From: MESE01 sp036675035
GTDB taxonomy: Bacteria; Pseudomonadota; Gammaproteobacteria; Burkholderiales; Burkholderiaceae_D
Assembly: GCA_036675035.1 (NCBI GenBank)
Contig: JAKFFO010000012.1
Span: 1 to 49,098, forward strand
DNA: 49,098 nucleotides
Reading direction: 5' to 3'
Below, in pieces: positions 8,004 to 16,587 of this stretch. A program made the position numbers and the translations under genes. Position 1 is the first letter of the stretch, and each line of letters begins with the position of its first letter. Below the pieces are notes generated by a model. That model saw nothing but the letters and a program-made list of their open reading frames with translations. It had not been told where the DNA came from and did not search any database.

Positions 8004-8318
8004 TCAGACCGCCTTGTTCTGTTGTACCAATATCCATGGCTTCACGACAACGGCCCAAAGCATCGCATCACTCTCCAGCCACGCGGCTGCTTGCATGTCG
8101 GATACTTTTGCGACGCGCTTTTCCGCCATCCATTGGCGAACCGACGTGGTGTCGTCGTTCGAGATACGCGCCGCCACGTCGATCAAATCCAGGTCGTCGC
8201 TAACGAAGATGACCGTGCCAGCCGCGAAATGGCGCAGTAATTCCTTCCACGACATTTGCGATGTTTCAAGATTGAGCGTGGCACGCAGCAAGTCGTCTTT
8301 TTTATCCGGTGCAGTCAT
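8004..8318 (-). CDS. DUF2288 family protein
   Basis: 104 residues. The body (ELLRHFAAGTVIFVSDDLDLIDVA) and the tail with WLESDAMLWAVVVKPWILVQ match the DUF2288 pattern of small soluble proteobacterial proteins. Function is unknown. It lies 38 bases after slyX on the same strand and may be cotranscribed with it. Confidence 0.8.
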   Translation of the reverse strand: MTAPDKKDDLLRATLNLETSQMSWKELLRHFAAGTVIFVSDDLDLIDVAARISNDDTTSVRQWMAEKRVAKVSDMQAAAWLESDAMLWAVVVKPWILVQQNKAV

Positions 8319-8356
8319 CTATTCCAGCCTTCGTCGAGCGATAACCGGATTATCGG

Positions 8357-8566
8357 CTAATAATGCGGCGGCCGTTCGTTCGCTGCACCGCGTTCACCAT
8401 CAATGTTCGATACATCCGTGACGCGTCGGGCCAGCGCCGAACAAAGCGCTTCGAGTTCATCGATCTTTTTTTGCTGATGATAGACGGTCTTGTTCAATGT
8501 CTCGACCAGATCTTCCTGGCGCGCGATCTTTATTTCAATATCCATCAGGCGCTCTTCAGTAATCAT
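8357..8566 (-). CDS. slyX: SlyX family coiled-coil protein
   Basis: 69 residues from the ATG at 8566, chosen because GGAG stands about 8 bases upstream and a SlyX-type start follows; the frame is open further upstream but without family sequence. The heptad pattern over residues 5-50 (ERLMDIEIKIARQEDLVETLN...) predicts one coiled coil, and the end (ERPPHY) is the usual SlyX PPHY tail. Role unknown. Confidence 0.88.
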   Translation of the reverse strand: MITEERLMDIEIKIARQEDLVETLNKTVYHQQKKIDELEALCSALARRVTDVSNIDGERGAANERPPHY

Positions 8567-8660
8567 TTCGGTTTCTCCAAGGTTGCCGCGGCAACCGGTA
8601 CGGATATTTAAACGCCCCTTTGCGGCAAGCGGACGACAGGACGTGCATATTTTCGCGTAT

Positions 8661-9047
8661 TTACCTGACGCTGGCACCTTTCTCCGCCAGCAGATCACGC
8701 AGCACTGAACGATGGCAATGCGATTCGTCTTCGCAGTAACAGCCGACCGAGAAATTGGTTTGATGGGAAAGGGTCGCAAGCATTTCGATCGCGTGGCTAT
8801 GCTCCGGCGCCGCCATCTCGGCACGGTACTTCCGCGTGAATGCGGTCCACTTTGCCGGTGTCGTGGCCGCTTGCGCCAGCTTCATGGTATCGACACTCGG
8901 CGCGAGATTGGGAAACCATACGTCGTACCAGTTTTGCGCAGCGAATTCGCTTTTCGGCACAGCGCGCGGCGGCCGGCGCACTGTTCCGATGCGAGTACCC
9001 TCACCCTTGATTCTTGGACTTCCCAGCCTTATGACGCGAATGGCCAT
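8661..9047 (-). CDS. DUF488 family protein
   Basis: 128 residues with GGGAG before the ATG. The start with LGSPR and the motif around 103-113 (CYCxDESHCHRSVL) are the markers of DUF488, a small domain with conserved Cys and Arg. The biochemical role is not established. It precedes slyX on the same strand. Confidence 0.85.
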   Translation of the reverse strand: MAIRVIRLGSPRIKGEGTRIGTVRRPPRAVPKSEFAAQNWYDVWFPNLAPSVDTMKLAQAATTPAKWTAFTRKYRAEMAAPEHSHAIEMLATLSHQTNFSVGCYCEDESHCHRSVLRDLLAEKGASVR

Positions 9048-9168
9048 TGCTTGCTCCCGAAGTAGGTGAAACGATGTTTACGCGCCACGCGCGATTGCCC
9101 GTTTGCACGTCGGACATTTATAGATTGACTCGATTTGACCGTCGCCCTCCGGCAAACATCCGAAGAGT

Positions 9169-9933
9169 CTAATCACGCCTGGCAACGGCTGCGCCCAGGA
9201 AGATACGATTCCAGGTCGGGCTTATCGTGATCTCGTTGATGCACGCATGTGCCGGCATTTCCGCGACAAATCGGATCGTGCGGCCGAGGTCTTCCGACTG
9301 CAACATCCTTGCGCGTTCTTCGGCTGATGGCGGGACCGGACGCTTGTCCAGGATCGGTGTCGCAACCTCGGCAGGACAGATCGCACAGGCGCGAATGCCG
9401 TTGATGCATTCTTCCTGATTCAGATTCTCTGTCATTGCGACAACGGCGTGCTTGGCCGCGTTGTAGGCGGGTCCCGTCACGCTCGAATTGTATTTCCCGG
9501 CCCAGGATGAAATGTTGATGATCAGTCCGTCCTGGCGCTTGCGCATCGACGGCAACACCGCGGCAATACAATAAAAGCTGCCGTCGAGGTTGATGCGTAT
9601 GACTTCGTTCCATCCAGCGGGTGTCTGATCCTTCCAGAAGCGATTGGGCACGTTCAGGCCGGCGCTGTTGACCAGAATATCGATCGCGCCGTGGCGTGCC
9701 AGAATCGCCTGCGCGACCCGCGCTACCGCATCGGCATCGCTGACGTCGAGCACCATCGCGTCGGCGGTTCCGCCCGCGGATACGATTGCGGCGGCTTCCT
9801 TTTCGAGAAGATCGGCGCGCCGGCCGGACAGCACGACAGTCGCACCGGCCGACGCAAGTGCGTGTGCACCGGCCAGCCCGATGCCCGATCCCGCGCCCGT
9901 GATCCAGGCAATTTTTCCAGTCAGCTTGTTCAT
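9169..9933 (-). CDS. short-chain dehydrogenase/reductase (classical SDR)
   Basis: 254 residues from the ATG at 9933, which has GGAGGAG just upstream; an extension to 9969 is unlikely. The Rossmann motif TGAGSGIG is at 12-19, NSAG at 89-92, the catalytic Ser at 142-143, and Tyr157-x3-Lys161. It is an NAD(P)-dependent oxidoreductase of the 3-oxoacyl-ACP-reductase-like type; the substrate cannot be told. It lies downstream of the helicase gene on the same strand, with a 110-base gap. Confidence 0.9.
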   Translation of the reverse strand: MNKLTGKIAWITGAGSGIGLAGAHALASAGATVVLSGRRADLLEKEAAAIVSAGGTADAMVLDVSDADAVARVAQAILARHGAIDILVNSAGLNVPNRFWKDQTPAGWNEVIRINLDGSFYCIAAVLPSMRKRQDGLIINISSWAGKYNSSVTGPAYNAAKHAVVAMTENLNQEECINGIRACAICPAEVATPILDKRPVPPSAEERARMLQSEDLGRTIRFVAEMPAHACINEITISPTWNRIFLGAAVARRD

Positions 9934-10044
9934 GGTCTCCTCCGTCGATATCGTTTCACAAGTTGGCACTCATGATACGTCTGTTCCGGATTCCCGGCAG
10001 AAGCGGACCGAGGGGCTCGTCTCGCCGGATGAGTCGACGCAGGA

Positions 10045-12108
10045 TCAAGCTGCTTTCGGCTTTTGCAGCAATGCTTTCAAATTCGCCAGCCGGTTTTGCG
10101 GCGTGATCGCTTCTTCTTCGGTCGGCACCGCGTCGCCTTCGTCCAGCTTCATTTCCTTGATAAAGCGCGACACGTCGCAAGTCACGCTTTCTCTTGCGCG
10201 CTTGCGTTTCTTGCACCAGGTGATATGCAAGCTGCGTTGTGCGCGGGTGATGCCGACATACATCAGCCGGCGCTCTTCCTCGATGCGGGCGGCGAGCGTG
10301 TCAACCGGCGCATCCGGATCACCCTTGTGCGGCAGGATGCCCTCTTCGACGCCAACCAGGAACACATGCGGAAACTCCAATCCTTTCGACGCGTGCAGCG
10401 TCGACATGCGTACCGCATCCGGTTCTTCGTCGCGGCCTTCGAGCATGCTCATCAGCGCCACCATCTGCGTCAGTTCAAGCAGGCTTTTTTCCGGCTCGGT
10501 GCCGTCCCTGCCGCCGGTGCCCTTCTCCTTCAGCCAGGTGGTAAAGTCGATCACGTTTTGCCACTTTCCCTGCGCCTGCCGATCATCGAAGGTATCGTAC
10601 AGATACGCTTCGTAATTGATTTCCTTCATCATGTCGTCCAGTACCGCGGCCGCATTCTCGCCGCTTCCCGCAGCGCCGGTCCGGCTGGCGCGCGATTCGA
10701 GCTGGTTGATGAAGTTGCAGAAATCGCGCAACGGCGTCAACTGGCGATCGGCGAGTTTCGCTTCGATGCCGCCCTTGAATACCGCTTCGAACAACGAGCA
10801 TTGCCATTGCCCGGCAAATGCGCCGAGTGCTTCCAGCGTGGATTGGCCGACGCCGCGCTTGGGCGTCGTCACCGCGCGGATGAATGCCGGATCGTCGTCG
10901 CCGTTGGCGATCAGGCGCAGATAACTGATGATGTCCTTGATTTCCGCACGGTCGAAAAAACTCTGCCCGCCGGACATCACGTACGGAATCCGTTCGCGCC
11001 GCAATGCCTTTTCGAATACGCGCGCCTGATGATTGCCGCGATACAGGATCGCGTAATCGGAAAATTTTGCCCGCCGTTCGAAACGATGCGCCGACAGCAT
11101 GATCGCAACCTGGTCGGCTTCCTGCTCGTCATCCGGCATCGCAAGTACCTTGATCGGATCGCCCAGGCCGTGCTCGGACCACAATGCTTTTTCGAACAGC
11201 TTCGGATTGTTCGCGATCACTGCATTGGCCGCCTGCAGGATGCGCGTGGTCGAGCGATAGTTCTGTTCGAGCTTGATGACTTTAAGGTCGGGGAAATCGA
11301 CTTGCAGCGTTTTCAGGTTTTCAATGGTTGCGCCGCGCCACGCGTAGATCGCCTGATCGTCGTCGCCCACCGCGGTAAACATCGGCTTCTTGCCGGCGCC
11401 GGTGACCAGCAATTTCACCAGTTCGTATTGGCAGGTATTGGTATCCTGGTATTCATCGACCAGCAGGTAGCGCAACTTGCGCTGCCACTTGTCACGCACC
11501 GCATCGTTGCTGCGGAACAGTTCGACCGGCAGGCGGATCAGGTCATCGAAATCGACTGCCTGATACGAAGACAGCGTCGCAACATAATTGCGGTAAATGC
11601 GCGCGGCCTGCGCTTCATCTTCATCGACGGCATTTTTGATTGCATCGTCCGGATTGATCAGCCCGTTCTTCCACAACGACATCGCCGTCTGTATGCGGCG
11701 GATCATTTGCTTGTCGGTGGTCACGGCCAGATCCTGCACGATCGAAAAACAATCATCGCTATCCATGATCGAAAACCGATCCTTCAAACCCAGTTCCTTT
11801 GCCTCGCGGCGCAGAATCTGCACGCCGAGCGAATGGAAGGTCGACACGGTCAGATGCTTCGCCTGCTGCGGTTCTTTCAACAACTTGGCAATACGCTCGC
11901 GCATTTCGGCAGCGGCCTTGTTGGTAAACGTGAGTGCGGCAACATGCTTCGATTCATATCCGCAATCTTCGATCAGATGCGCGATCTTTTGCGTGATGAC
12001 GCGCGTCTTGCCGGAACCGGCGCCGGCCAGCACCAGGCACGGACCTTCCATGTATTTAACGGCTTCGCGTTGCGGGGTATTCAGACCAAACGGCGGGGGA
12101 GTCGACAT
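10045..12108 (-). CDS. rep: ATP-dependent DNA helicase Rep (UvrD/Rep superfamily 1)
   Basis: 687 residues from the ATG at 12108; upstream TTG and GTG codons at 12120 and 12114 are alternatives. Motif I AGAGSGKT is at 28-35. Also present are motif Ia TFTNKAAAEM, motif II DEYQDTN, motif III VGDDDQAIYAWRGA, motif IV QNYRST and the C-terminal STLHASKGLEFPHVF and VGITRA motifs. Length and sequence fit Rep rather than UvrD (about 720). Rep is a 3'-5' helicase that restarts and clears replication forks. Confidence 0.92.
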   Translation of the reverse strand: MSTPPPFGLNTPQREAVKYMEGPCLVLAGAGSGKTRVITQKIAHLIEDCGYESKHVAALTFTNKAAAEMRERIAKLLKEPQQAKHLTVSTFHSLGVQILRREAKELGLKDRFSIMDSDDCFSIVQDLAVTTDKQMIRRIQTAMSLWKNGLINPDDAIKNAVDEDEAQAARIYRNYVATLSSYQAVDFDDLIRLPVELFRSNDAVRDKWQRKLRYLLVDEYQDTNTCQYELVKLLVTGAGKKPMFTAVGDDDQAIYAWRGATIENLKTLQVDFPDLKVIKLEQNYRSTTRILQAANAVIANNPKLFEKALWSEHGLGDPIKVLAMPDDEQEADQVAIMLSAHRFERRAKFSDYAILYRGNHQARVFEKALRRERIPYVMSGGQSFFDRAEIKDIISYLRLIANGDDDPAFIRAVTTPKRGVGQSTLEALGAFAGQWQCSLFEAVFKGGIEAKLADRQLTPLRDFCNFINQLESRASRTGAAGSGENAAAVLDDMMKEINYEAYLYDTFDDRQAQGKWQNVIDFTTWLKEKGTGGRDGTEPEKSLLELTQMVALMSMLEGRDEEPDAVRMSTLHASKGLEFPHVFLVGVEEGILPHKGDPDAPVDTLAARIEEERRLMYVGITRAQRSLHITWCKKRKRARESVTCDVSRFIKEMKLDEGDAVPTEEEAITPQNRLANLKALLQKPKAA

Positions 12109-12215
12109 GCGCACAGACAAAAGACGGGTAGCGCGTCATTGTATCGAACTTGGCGGCGTGGAAGTGTTTCATTTCCGTCAAAAAATTCTGCAACGTCGTG
12201 ACGCAACGCGTGTTG

Positions 12216-12812
12216 TCAGAATCCCAGCGCATCATGCACTCTGGTTCGCAGCAACGGCAACACGTCTGTGTCAAACCATGGGTTGCGGCTTAGCCAGAAT
12301 CGATTGCGCGGGCTCGGATGCGGCAACGGGAAAAAACGCGGAAGGTATTCCCCATACGCGGCAACAGTTGCAGTCAGGGTTAGCCCGGACCGCTTGCCGA
12401 GATAATATGTTTGCGCATAACTGCCGATCAGCAGAACAAGTTGAATATCCGGCATCATCTCAAGCAATCGGGAATGCCACAGCGGTGCGCATTCAGGGCG
12501 CGGCGGCAGATCGCCGGACCTTCCTTTGCCCGGATAACAAAATCCCATCGGAACAATCGCGACGCTGCGCGCATCGTAAAATTGCTGCTCCGATAACTGC
12601 AGCCATGCACGCAATTGATTGCCGGACGCATCGCTCCATGGAATGCCGCTTTGTTGTACCCGCTGCCCGGGCGCCTGCCCGATGATCAGCAACCTTGCAG
12701 TGGAAGAGACCGCAATTACCGGCCTGGGGGGATTGGGAAGATGAACCGCACAGGCCCGACAGCCTGCGATTTCATCCAGCAGGAGCGAACATTGTTTTTG
12801 AAGAATTGCCAT
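12216..12812 (-). CDS. uracil-DNA glycosylase family protein
   Basis: 198 residues. Motif A is GQAPGQ at 45-50 and motif B is HPSPRN at 165-170; an early CxxC (18-21) is not followed by the full four-cysteine iron-sulfur set of family 4 enzymes. This is the broad bacterial UDG-like family that trims damaged bases or acts on nucleic acid, but activity is unproven because motif A differs from classical UDG. It is transcribed in the same direction as rep, about 107 bases upstream of it. Confidence 0.82.
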   Translation of the reverse strand: MAILQKQCSLLLDEIAGCRACAVHLPNPPRPVIAVSSTARLLIIGQAPGQRVQQSGIPWSDASGNQLRAWLQLSEQQFYDARSVAIVPMGFCYPGKGRSGDLPPRPECAPLWHSRLLEMMPDIQLVLLIGSYAQTYYLGKRSGLTLTATVAAYGEYLPRFFPLPHPSPRNRFWLSRNPWFDTDVLPLLRTRVHDALGF

Positions 12813-12991
12813 GAAGGTTTGCCGGGCGCCTGATAATCCGTCGACCGGATTTCGCGGCGACCCGCATACGGAACCGGCCCCCGCTCGATATGTCGATATC
12901 CGACATGTTAAAGTGTTCCGCTTGTTTGTGCCGGCCGATTTACGCCTGTTGGCGCAACGGCAAGGCTTTTAAAATTTGAATTACCTCCGAT

Positions 12992-13471
12992 ATGAAATTC
13001 AGCCATCTCGTCGAAATCAACGATACGCTCAATCCCCTGATCGATCCTCTCACGCGGGATGAACTGTGGCGCGGCTTGTTGATGCGAGCAAAGTTTCCAA
13101 AAATGTTCGTTCCATGGCTGGACCAATGCGACATCGTTCAGTGCGCCGGCGGCATGCTGGATCGCACGCTGCGTTATGGTGATGCAGTGATACGAGACCA
13201 GGTGACGTTTCTGGCGCAACAGCAAGTGCAATATTCCGTACCGGCACAGAACGATATCCCGAATTCACGCTTATACATGACGATCGAGGAGCCGACGCCG
13301 GGCGCGTTGTTCGTCCGGTTTGAATATGACGACGACAGTCCGGATAGTCCGGGTACCAGCGAGGCTTTTTACAATGAATTCCGTCGATCCGCCTACGAGA
13401 AATCCGATATCGATACGATCCGGATCATCAGGCAGCTGTCTGAACAAGGGCAACTGGGTACACCTGATTGA
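12992..13471 (+). CDS. DUF1857 / AtaL-like SRPBCC protein
   Basis: 159 residues. The start (FSHLVEINDTLNPLIDPLTRDELWRGL) and the end with RRSAYEKSDIDTIRIIRQL are typical of DUF1857 proteins, which have the START/SRPBCC hydrophobic-pocket fold. No ligand is known. The ATG has no purine-rich ribosome site in front. Confidence 0.85.
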   Translation: MKFSHLVEINDTLNPLIDPLTRDELWRGLLMRAKFPKMFVPWLDQCDIVQCAGGMLDRTLRYGDAVIRDQVTFLAQQQVQYSVPAQNDIPNSRLYMTIEEPTPGALFVRFEYDDDSPDSPGTSEAFYNEFRRSAYEKSDIDTIRIIRQLSEQGQLGTPD

Positions 13472-13641
13472 ATTGTGAACGGATATGGACCGATATTCAT
13501 TCAGTTTTAGACTGTGAAAAAATGTACATCAAACGGTAAAATTTTCAGTCGGGATTAATCTTCATGATGCTCGATTGGGCAGGCCCCGATCTTTCAATTG
13601 GCCCGACCATTTCCGACCTGGGCCTGAACGAAATCGAACAT

Positions 13642-13676
13642 CGGCCCGTTTCCAGTCTTCCAGAAACGGGCCGTTT
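13642..13676 (+). terminator. probable intrinsic terminator
   Basis: A 10-bp perfect stem CGGCCCGTTT/AAACGGGCCG (13642-13651 with 13664-13673) is followed by TTTGCTTT. It lies in the 276-base gap between two convergent genes and would end the DUF1857 transcript. The loop (12 bases) is long and the T run imperfect. Confidence 0.6.
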
Positions 13677-13747
13677 GCTTTCCGGCTAATTCACCCGAGC
13701 TTAATTCGCGCCTGGTTAATTCAGGCGCGGCAAGGATGCAAGAATTC

Positions 13748-14884
13748 TTACTTGGCCATTTTCTCCCATCCATATCGCACCGCATCCTTGGATTTTTCCC
13801 AGGCCGAGCCGGTATTCTTCGCTTCCCAATCGCGTCTTGCCTCTGGTTCCACATCATTCCAGCGTGCGCCGCTGTAACGCTGGTCACCGGCCAGTGAACT
13901 GCCATAACTATAAGCCGGCGCGTAATCTTCATACGTGCCTCCCGCGCTACCGTAGGCTGTTTGCCAGTGCTTGCGATAATCCGAATCGTCCATCGTCATG
14001 TCACGGCTTGTGCCTGCTTGCGTACCAAGCTGTTCGACATCGACATCGGTACGCCGCAGCGTTTCATCGATTTTTTCAGTACGCTCGGAAACATCCTTGC
14101 CGACAACGACTTCTTCGACCACACGTGCGGTCTTGCTGACTACCGCTTCTTCGGCAGATTCGCGCAATTCCATCGAACCTTCCTTGAAGGCGGCCAGATC
14201 GGCTTCCGTCGCCGGTTGATCGACCGGACGGCGTTCGACCTTTACATGCTCTTCGCGCAATCGCACGTCTTCATGTACCGGCTTCTCGGTCATCCGCTGA
14301 AATACCCGAACGCCGCCGCGCTGCACTTCGCGTTTGCCGACCTTTAACTGTTCTTCCATCACCGGAATCCGGGTTTTTCCTTCCGCTGCCCCGCCCTGCA
14401 CAGCACCCTGCCGCCGGGTCGCGTAAGCGGCGCGTTCACGTTGGATTTCGCTGTCGTCGTATGCGGCCGCAGAGCTGTCGTATTTCGACCAGCCCTTGCT
14501 GCGCCAATCGGACGCGCGTTCATCGATATCCACCGGATCGTACCGGTTCAGGACATCCGCTGCCTTGTCACGCTGATCCTCATTGTCTGCATTCACGCTC
14601 AACAGGTAACTGCCGCGCCGAACCGCTTCCGAATAAATATCCACGTGTTCATCGCGCTGGTCAGTGCCGAACAGTGTGCGAAAAAAATTGCCGACACTCC
14701 AGCCCTGGTCGGGCTGACTTTCGGATTTCTCAGTGTCGCGCAGCAGGGCTTGGCGCGCGTCGGGGGAATCCGCAGACGGGCTGAGCTGCAAGTCGTCTCT
14801 GGAAAAGCCGCATGCAATCAGTTCATTGAACGCACTTTGTGCCTGAGGGTAATCGTCGTATACACCTACTACAATATTTGCCAT
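13748..14884 (-). CDS. YsnF/AvaK-type stress protein: 17M-like N-domain plus DUF2382
   Basis: 378 residues from the ATG at 14884, with AGGAG upstream; a longer frame to 14914 lacks support. Residues 1-90 resemble the general-stress-protein-17M-like module (VGVYDDYPQAQSAFNELI...GFSRDDLQL). The middle (about 165-275) is a DUF2382 domain with the unit IPVMEEQLKVGKREVQRGGVRV. The C-terminal 100 residues are Tyr/Asp/Gly-rich and low-complexity. Such proteins are soluble, highly charged and usually stress-induced; no enzyme activity is known. It lies 26 bases downstream of a second DUF2382 gene, probably one operon. Confidence 0.85.
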   Translation of the reverse strand: MANIVVGVYDDYPQAQSAFNELIACGFSRDDLQLSPSADSPDARQALLRDTEKSESQPDQGWSVGNFFRTLFGTDQRDEHVDIYSEAVRRGSYLLSVNADNEDQRDKAADVLNRYDPVDIDERASDWRSKGWSKYDSSAAAYDDSEIQRERAAYATRRQGAVQGGAAEGKTRIPVMEEQLKVGKREVQRGGVRVFQRMTEKPVHEDVRLREEHVKVERRPVDQPATEADLAAFKEGSMELRESAEEAVVSKTARVVEEVVVGKDVSERTEKIDETLRRTDVDVEQLGTQAGTSRDMTMDDSDYRKHWQTAYGSAGGTYEDYAPAYSYGSSLAGDQRYSGARWNDVEPEARRDWEAKNTGSAWEKSKDAVRYGWEKMAK

Positions 14885-14910
14885 GATGACGCTCCTGTTA
14901 AAGACATGTT

Positions 14911-15612
14911 TCATCCGGCCGACTTGCCGGATTCGGACTGGACCTGCCTGGTAGATTGAGGGACACCGGGCGAGTCGTTCGGTTCGTTTGGCTCGTCCGG
15001 ATTGTTCGGATTGTTGGTTTCGTCAAAGCGCTCAACCGACACTTGTTCCGATTTCAGCGCAACCCTTTGCGGTGCATGTACTTCGCGCTTGCGTCGTGTG
15101 ATGCGCAACTCCTCCTTCAATCGAGTCCGCTTTTCGACAATCAGCACTTCTTCGAAAACCGGCACGATCAGCGTATCACCTTCATAGCGCGTAACCGGCA
15201 GGCTGGACACCGCTACCAATTGCCCTACCTGCACATGTTCGACCAGCAATTCATCCTCAAACAAGGGCTGGTCGATAAGATGTTCGCGATCGGTAACGGT
15301 TTTCCGAACGCGCAGCCCTTTGCCGGTATCAACGGTTCGCTTGTCGATCCGCATTTCTTCCTGCATCACCGGGATCGCAATCTCCGATTGCGCGTTCGCA
15401 TTGTCGAGCCATGCCGAAAATGCCATCGGTAAACGATATTCACCATCGCGCGCTGCTATCAGCGCGCTTAGCGGCGCGGTAATTTCCGCTCCTTCTTCAA
15501 GCCGCAATGTGACGGTTGAATCGACGCCTTTTGTTTCGGTCGATATAACCGTTGCGTGGCGACCTTCGGTATCGACTACATAGGCGCCGACGCAGTTTGA
15601 AAGATCGACCAT
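14911..15612 (-). CDS. DUF2382 (YsnF-type) stress protein with two repeat units
   Basis: 233 residues from the ATG at 15612 (GGGGA about 8 bases upstream); an ATG at 15633 is equally in frame. The first 70 residues form a PRC-barrel-like beta segment (GAYVVDTEGRHATVIS...), followed by two copies of the DUF2382 unit, one starting IPVMQEEMRIDKRTVDTG and one starting VPVFEEVLIVEKRTRLKE. The tail is Asn/Pro/Glu-rich with NNPNNPDEPNEPND. Function unknown. It is the first gene of the pair and diverges from the glycine-zipper gene. Confidence 0.82.
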   Translation of the reverse strand: MVDLSNCVGAYVVDTEGRHATVISTETKGVDSTVTLRLEEGAEITAPLSALIAARDGEYRLPMAFSAWLDNANAQSEIAIPVMQEEMRIDKRTVDTGKGLRVRKTVTDREHLIDQPLFEDELLVEHVQVGQLVAVSSLPVTRYEGDTLIVPVFEEVLIVEKRTRLKEELRITRRKREVHAPQRVALKSEQVSVERFDETNNPNNPDEPNEPNDSPGVPQSTRQVQSESGKSAG

Positions 15613-15938
15613 GGCCGAATTCCCCAATTCCATAGATCCAGGATCGGGCTGCTCATGCAAGTTGCGCGCCGGGTGCGGCTTGATGTGACGGGCAGGAATC
15701 AAAAAAATAAAGGACCGGTAAAACTGTAATTCCTTCGTCGTCAATCTGGCCGCCGTGAAAAAATCGGTGAGGTTCCGGCGCAGAACTAAACTATTTTTTA
15801 ATGTTCTTACCGAGACGACATCCGGAGCGCGGCCTGAGGTTGCCTTCGCGGAAAATACTGCGCTCTCGCCGGCAGCATCAGCGCCGGGAAGCGTGGCGAA
15901 CGACACCACATTCAAACCAATGCGTAAGGAGAGCGCTC

Positions 15939-16508
15939 ATGAGCAGGATTATTGCAGGCAGGTTCGAACAGCAGTCGCAAGTTCAGGATGTGATTGCCGA
16001 AATGATTCGCAATGGATTTTCGCCGGAACAGATCAGTTCCTTTTATGTGAATCCGCCGGGTCAGCATAACCAGCATCCGGTCGGCGGAGATCGCGACAAA
16101 TCTCCCGGCGCCAAGGAAAGTCCGGCCGGTACTGCGGCTGGAATGGCGGCCGGCGGCACGGTCGGCGCCGTGGTCGGTGCAGCCACGGCACCGGTGACAG
16201 GGCCGATCGGCGCAGTTACCGGCGCATTTGTCGGAGCGCATATCGGTTCGCTGGTCGGCTCGCTCAACAAGATGGACGACAACGGCAAGGCGGTGGAAGA
16301 GCACGAAGTACCGATCCGGCAAGCCGGCATGGTGGTTGCAGTCAGCGTGCCGGAAGCAGCCAGCGAGGGTCAGGCGATTGAAGTGCTGCGCGCGCTTGGC
16401 GCCGAAGATATCGAGCGCAGCGAGGGCACCATTGTCGATGGAAACTGGAAAGATTTCGACCCGGTTTCCGCGCCTGCCCTTGTGGAAGACAAAACCGCGC
16501 CGCGCTGA
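15939..16508 (+). CDS. glycine-zipper protein with 17M-like N-terminal module
   Basis: 189 residues from the ATG at 15939; AAGGAG stands 7 bases upstream. Residues 1-38 (IAGRFEQQSQVQDVIAEMI...GFSPEQIS) resemble the N-terminal module of the protein at 13748-14884. Residues 65-110 are a Gly/Ala/Val stretch with GxxxG spacing, a membrane-inserting glycine zipper. The last 70 residues form an alpha/beta ferredoxin-like segment (VVAVSVPEA...AIEVLRALGAEDIERSEG). Likely membrane-associated and stress-linked; exact role unknown. Confidence 0.82.
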   Translation: MSRIIAGRFEQQSQVQDVIAEMIRNGFSPEQISSFYVNPPGQHNQHPVGGDRDKSPGAKESPAGTAAGMAAGGTVGAVVGAATAPVTGPIGAVTGAFVGAHIGSLVGSLNKMDDNGKAVEEHEVPIRQAGMVVAVSVPEAASEGQAIEVLRALGAEDIERSEGTIVDGNWKDFDPVSAPALVEDKTAPR

Positions 16509-16587
16509 GGGTCTGCGCAACAGAATTGCCGGCTGCGCAGAGTTGCCAGCGGGAAGTGTGAACGGGGGATGACATCGCGTTCGGGAA

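Noticed and set aside
10063..12201. A 712-codon open frame on the plus strand, antisense to rep.
   Set aside because: It lies opposite a full helicase gene with all motifs, has no ribosome site, and reads as Arg/Gln/His-rich sequence without a domain. Codon bias of the rep gene keeps the opposite frame open.
13564..13689. A 41-codon open frame (ATGATGCTCGATTGG...) in the gap before the YsnF gene.
   Set aside because: It has no ribosome site and its end runs through the terminator hairpin at 13642-13673, so it is probably not translated.
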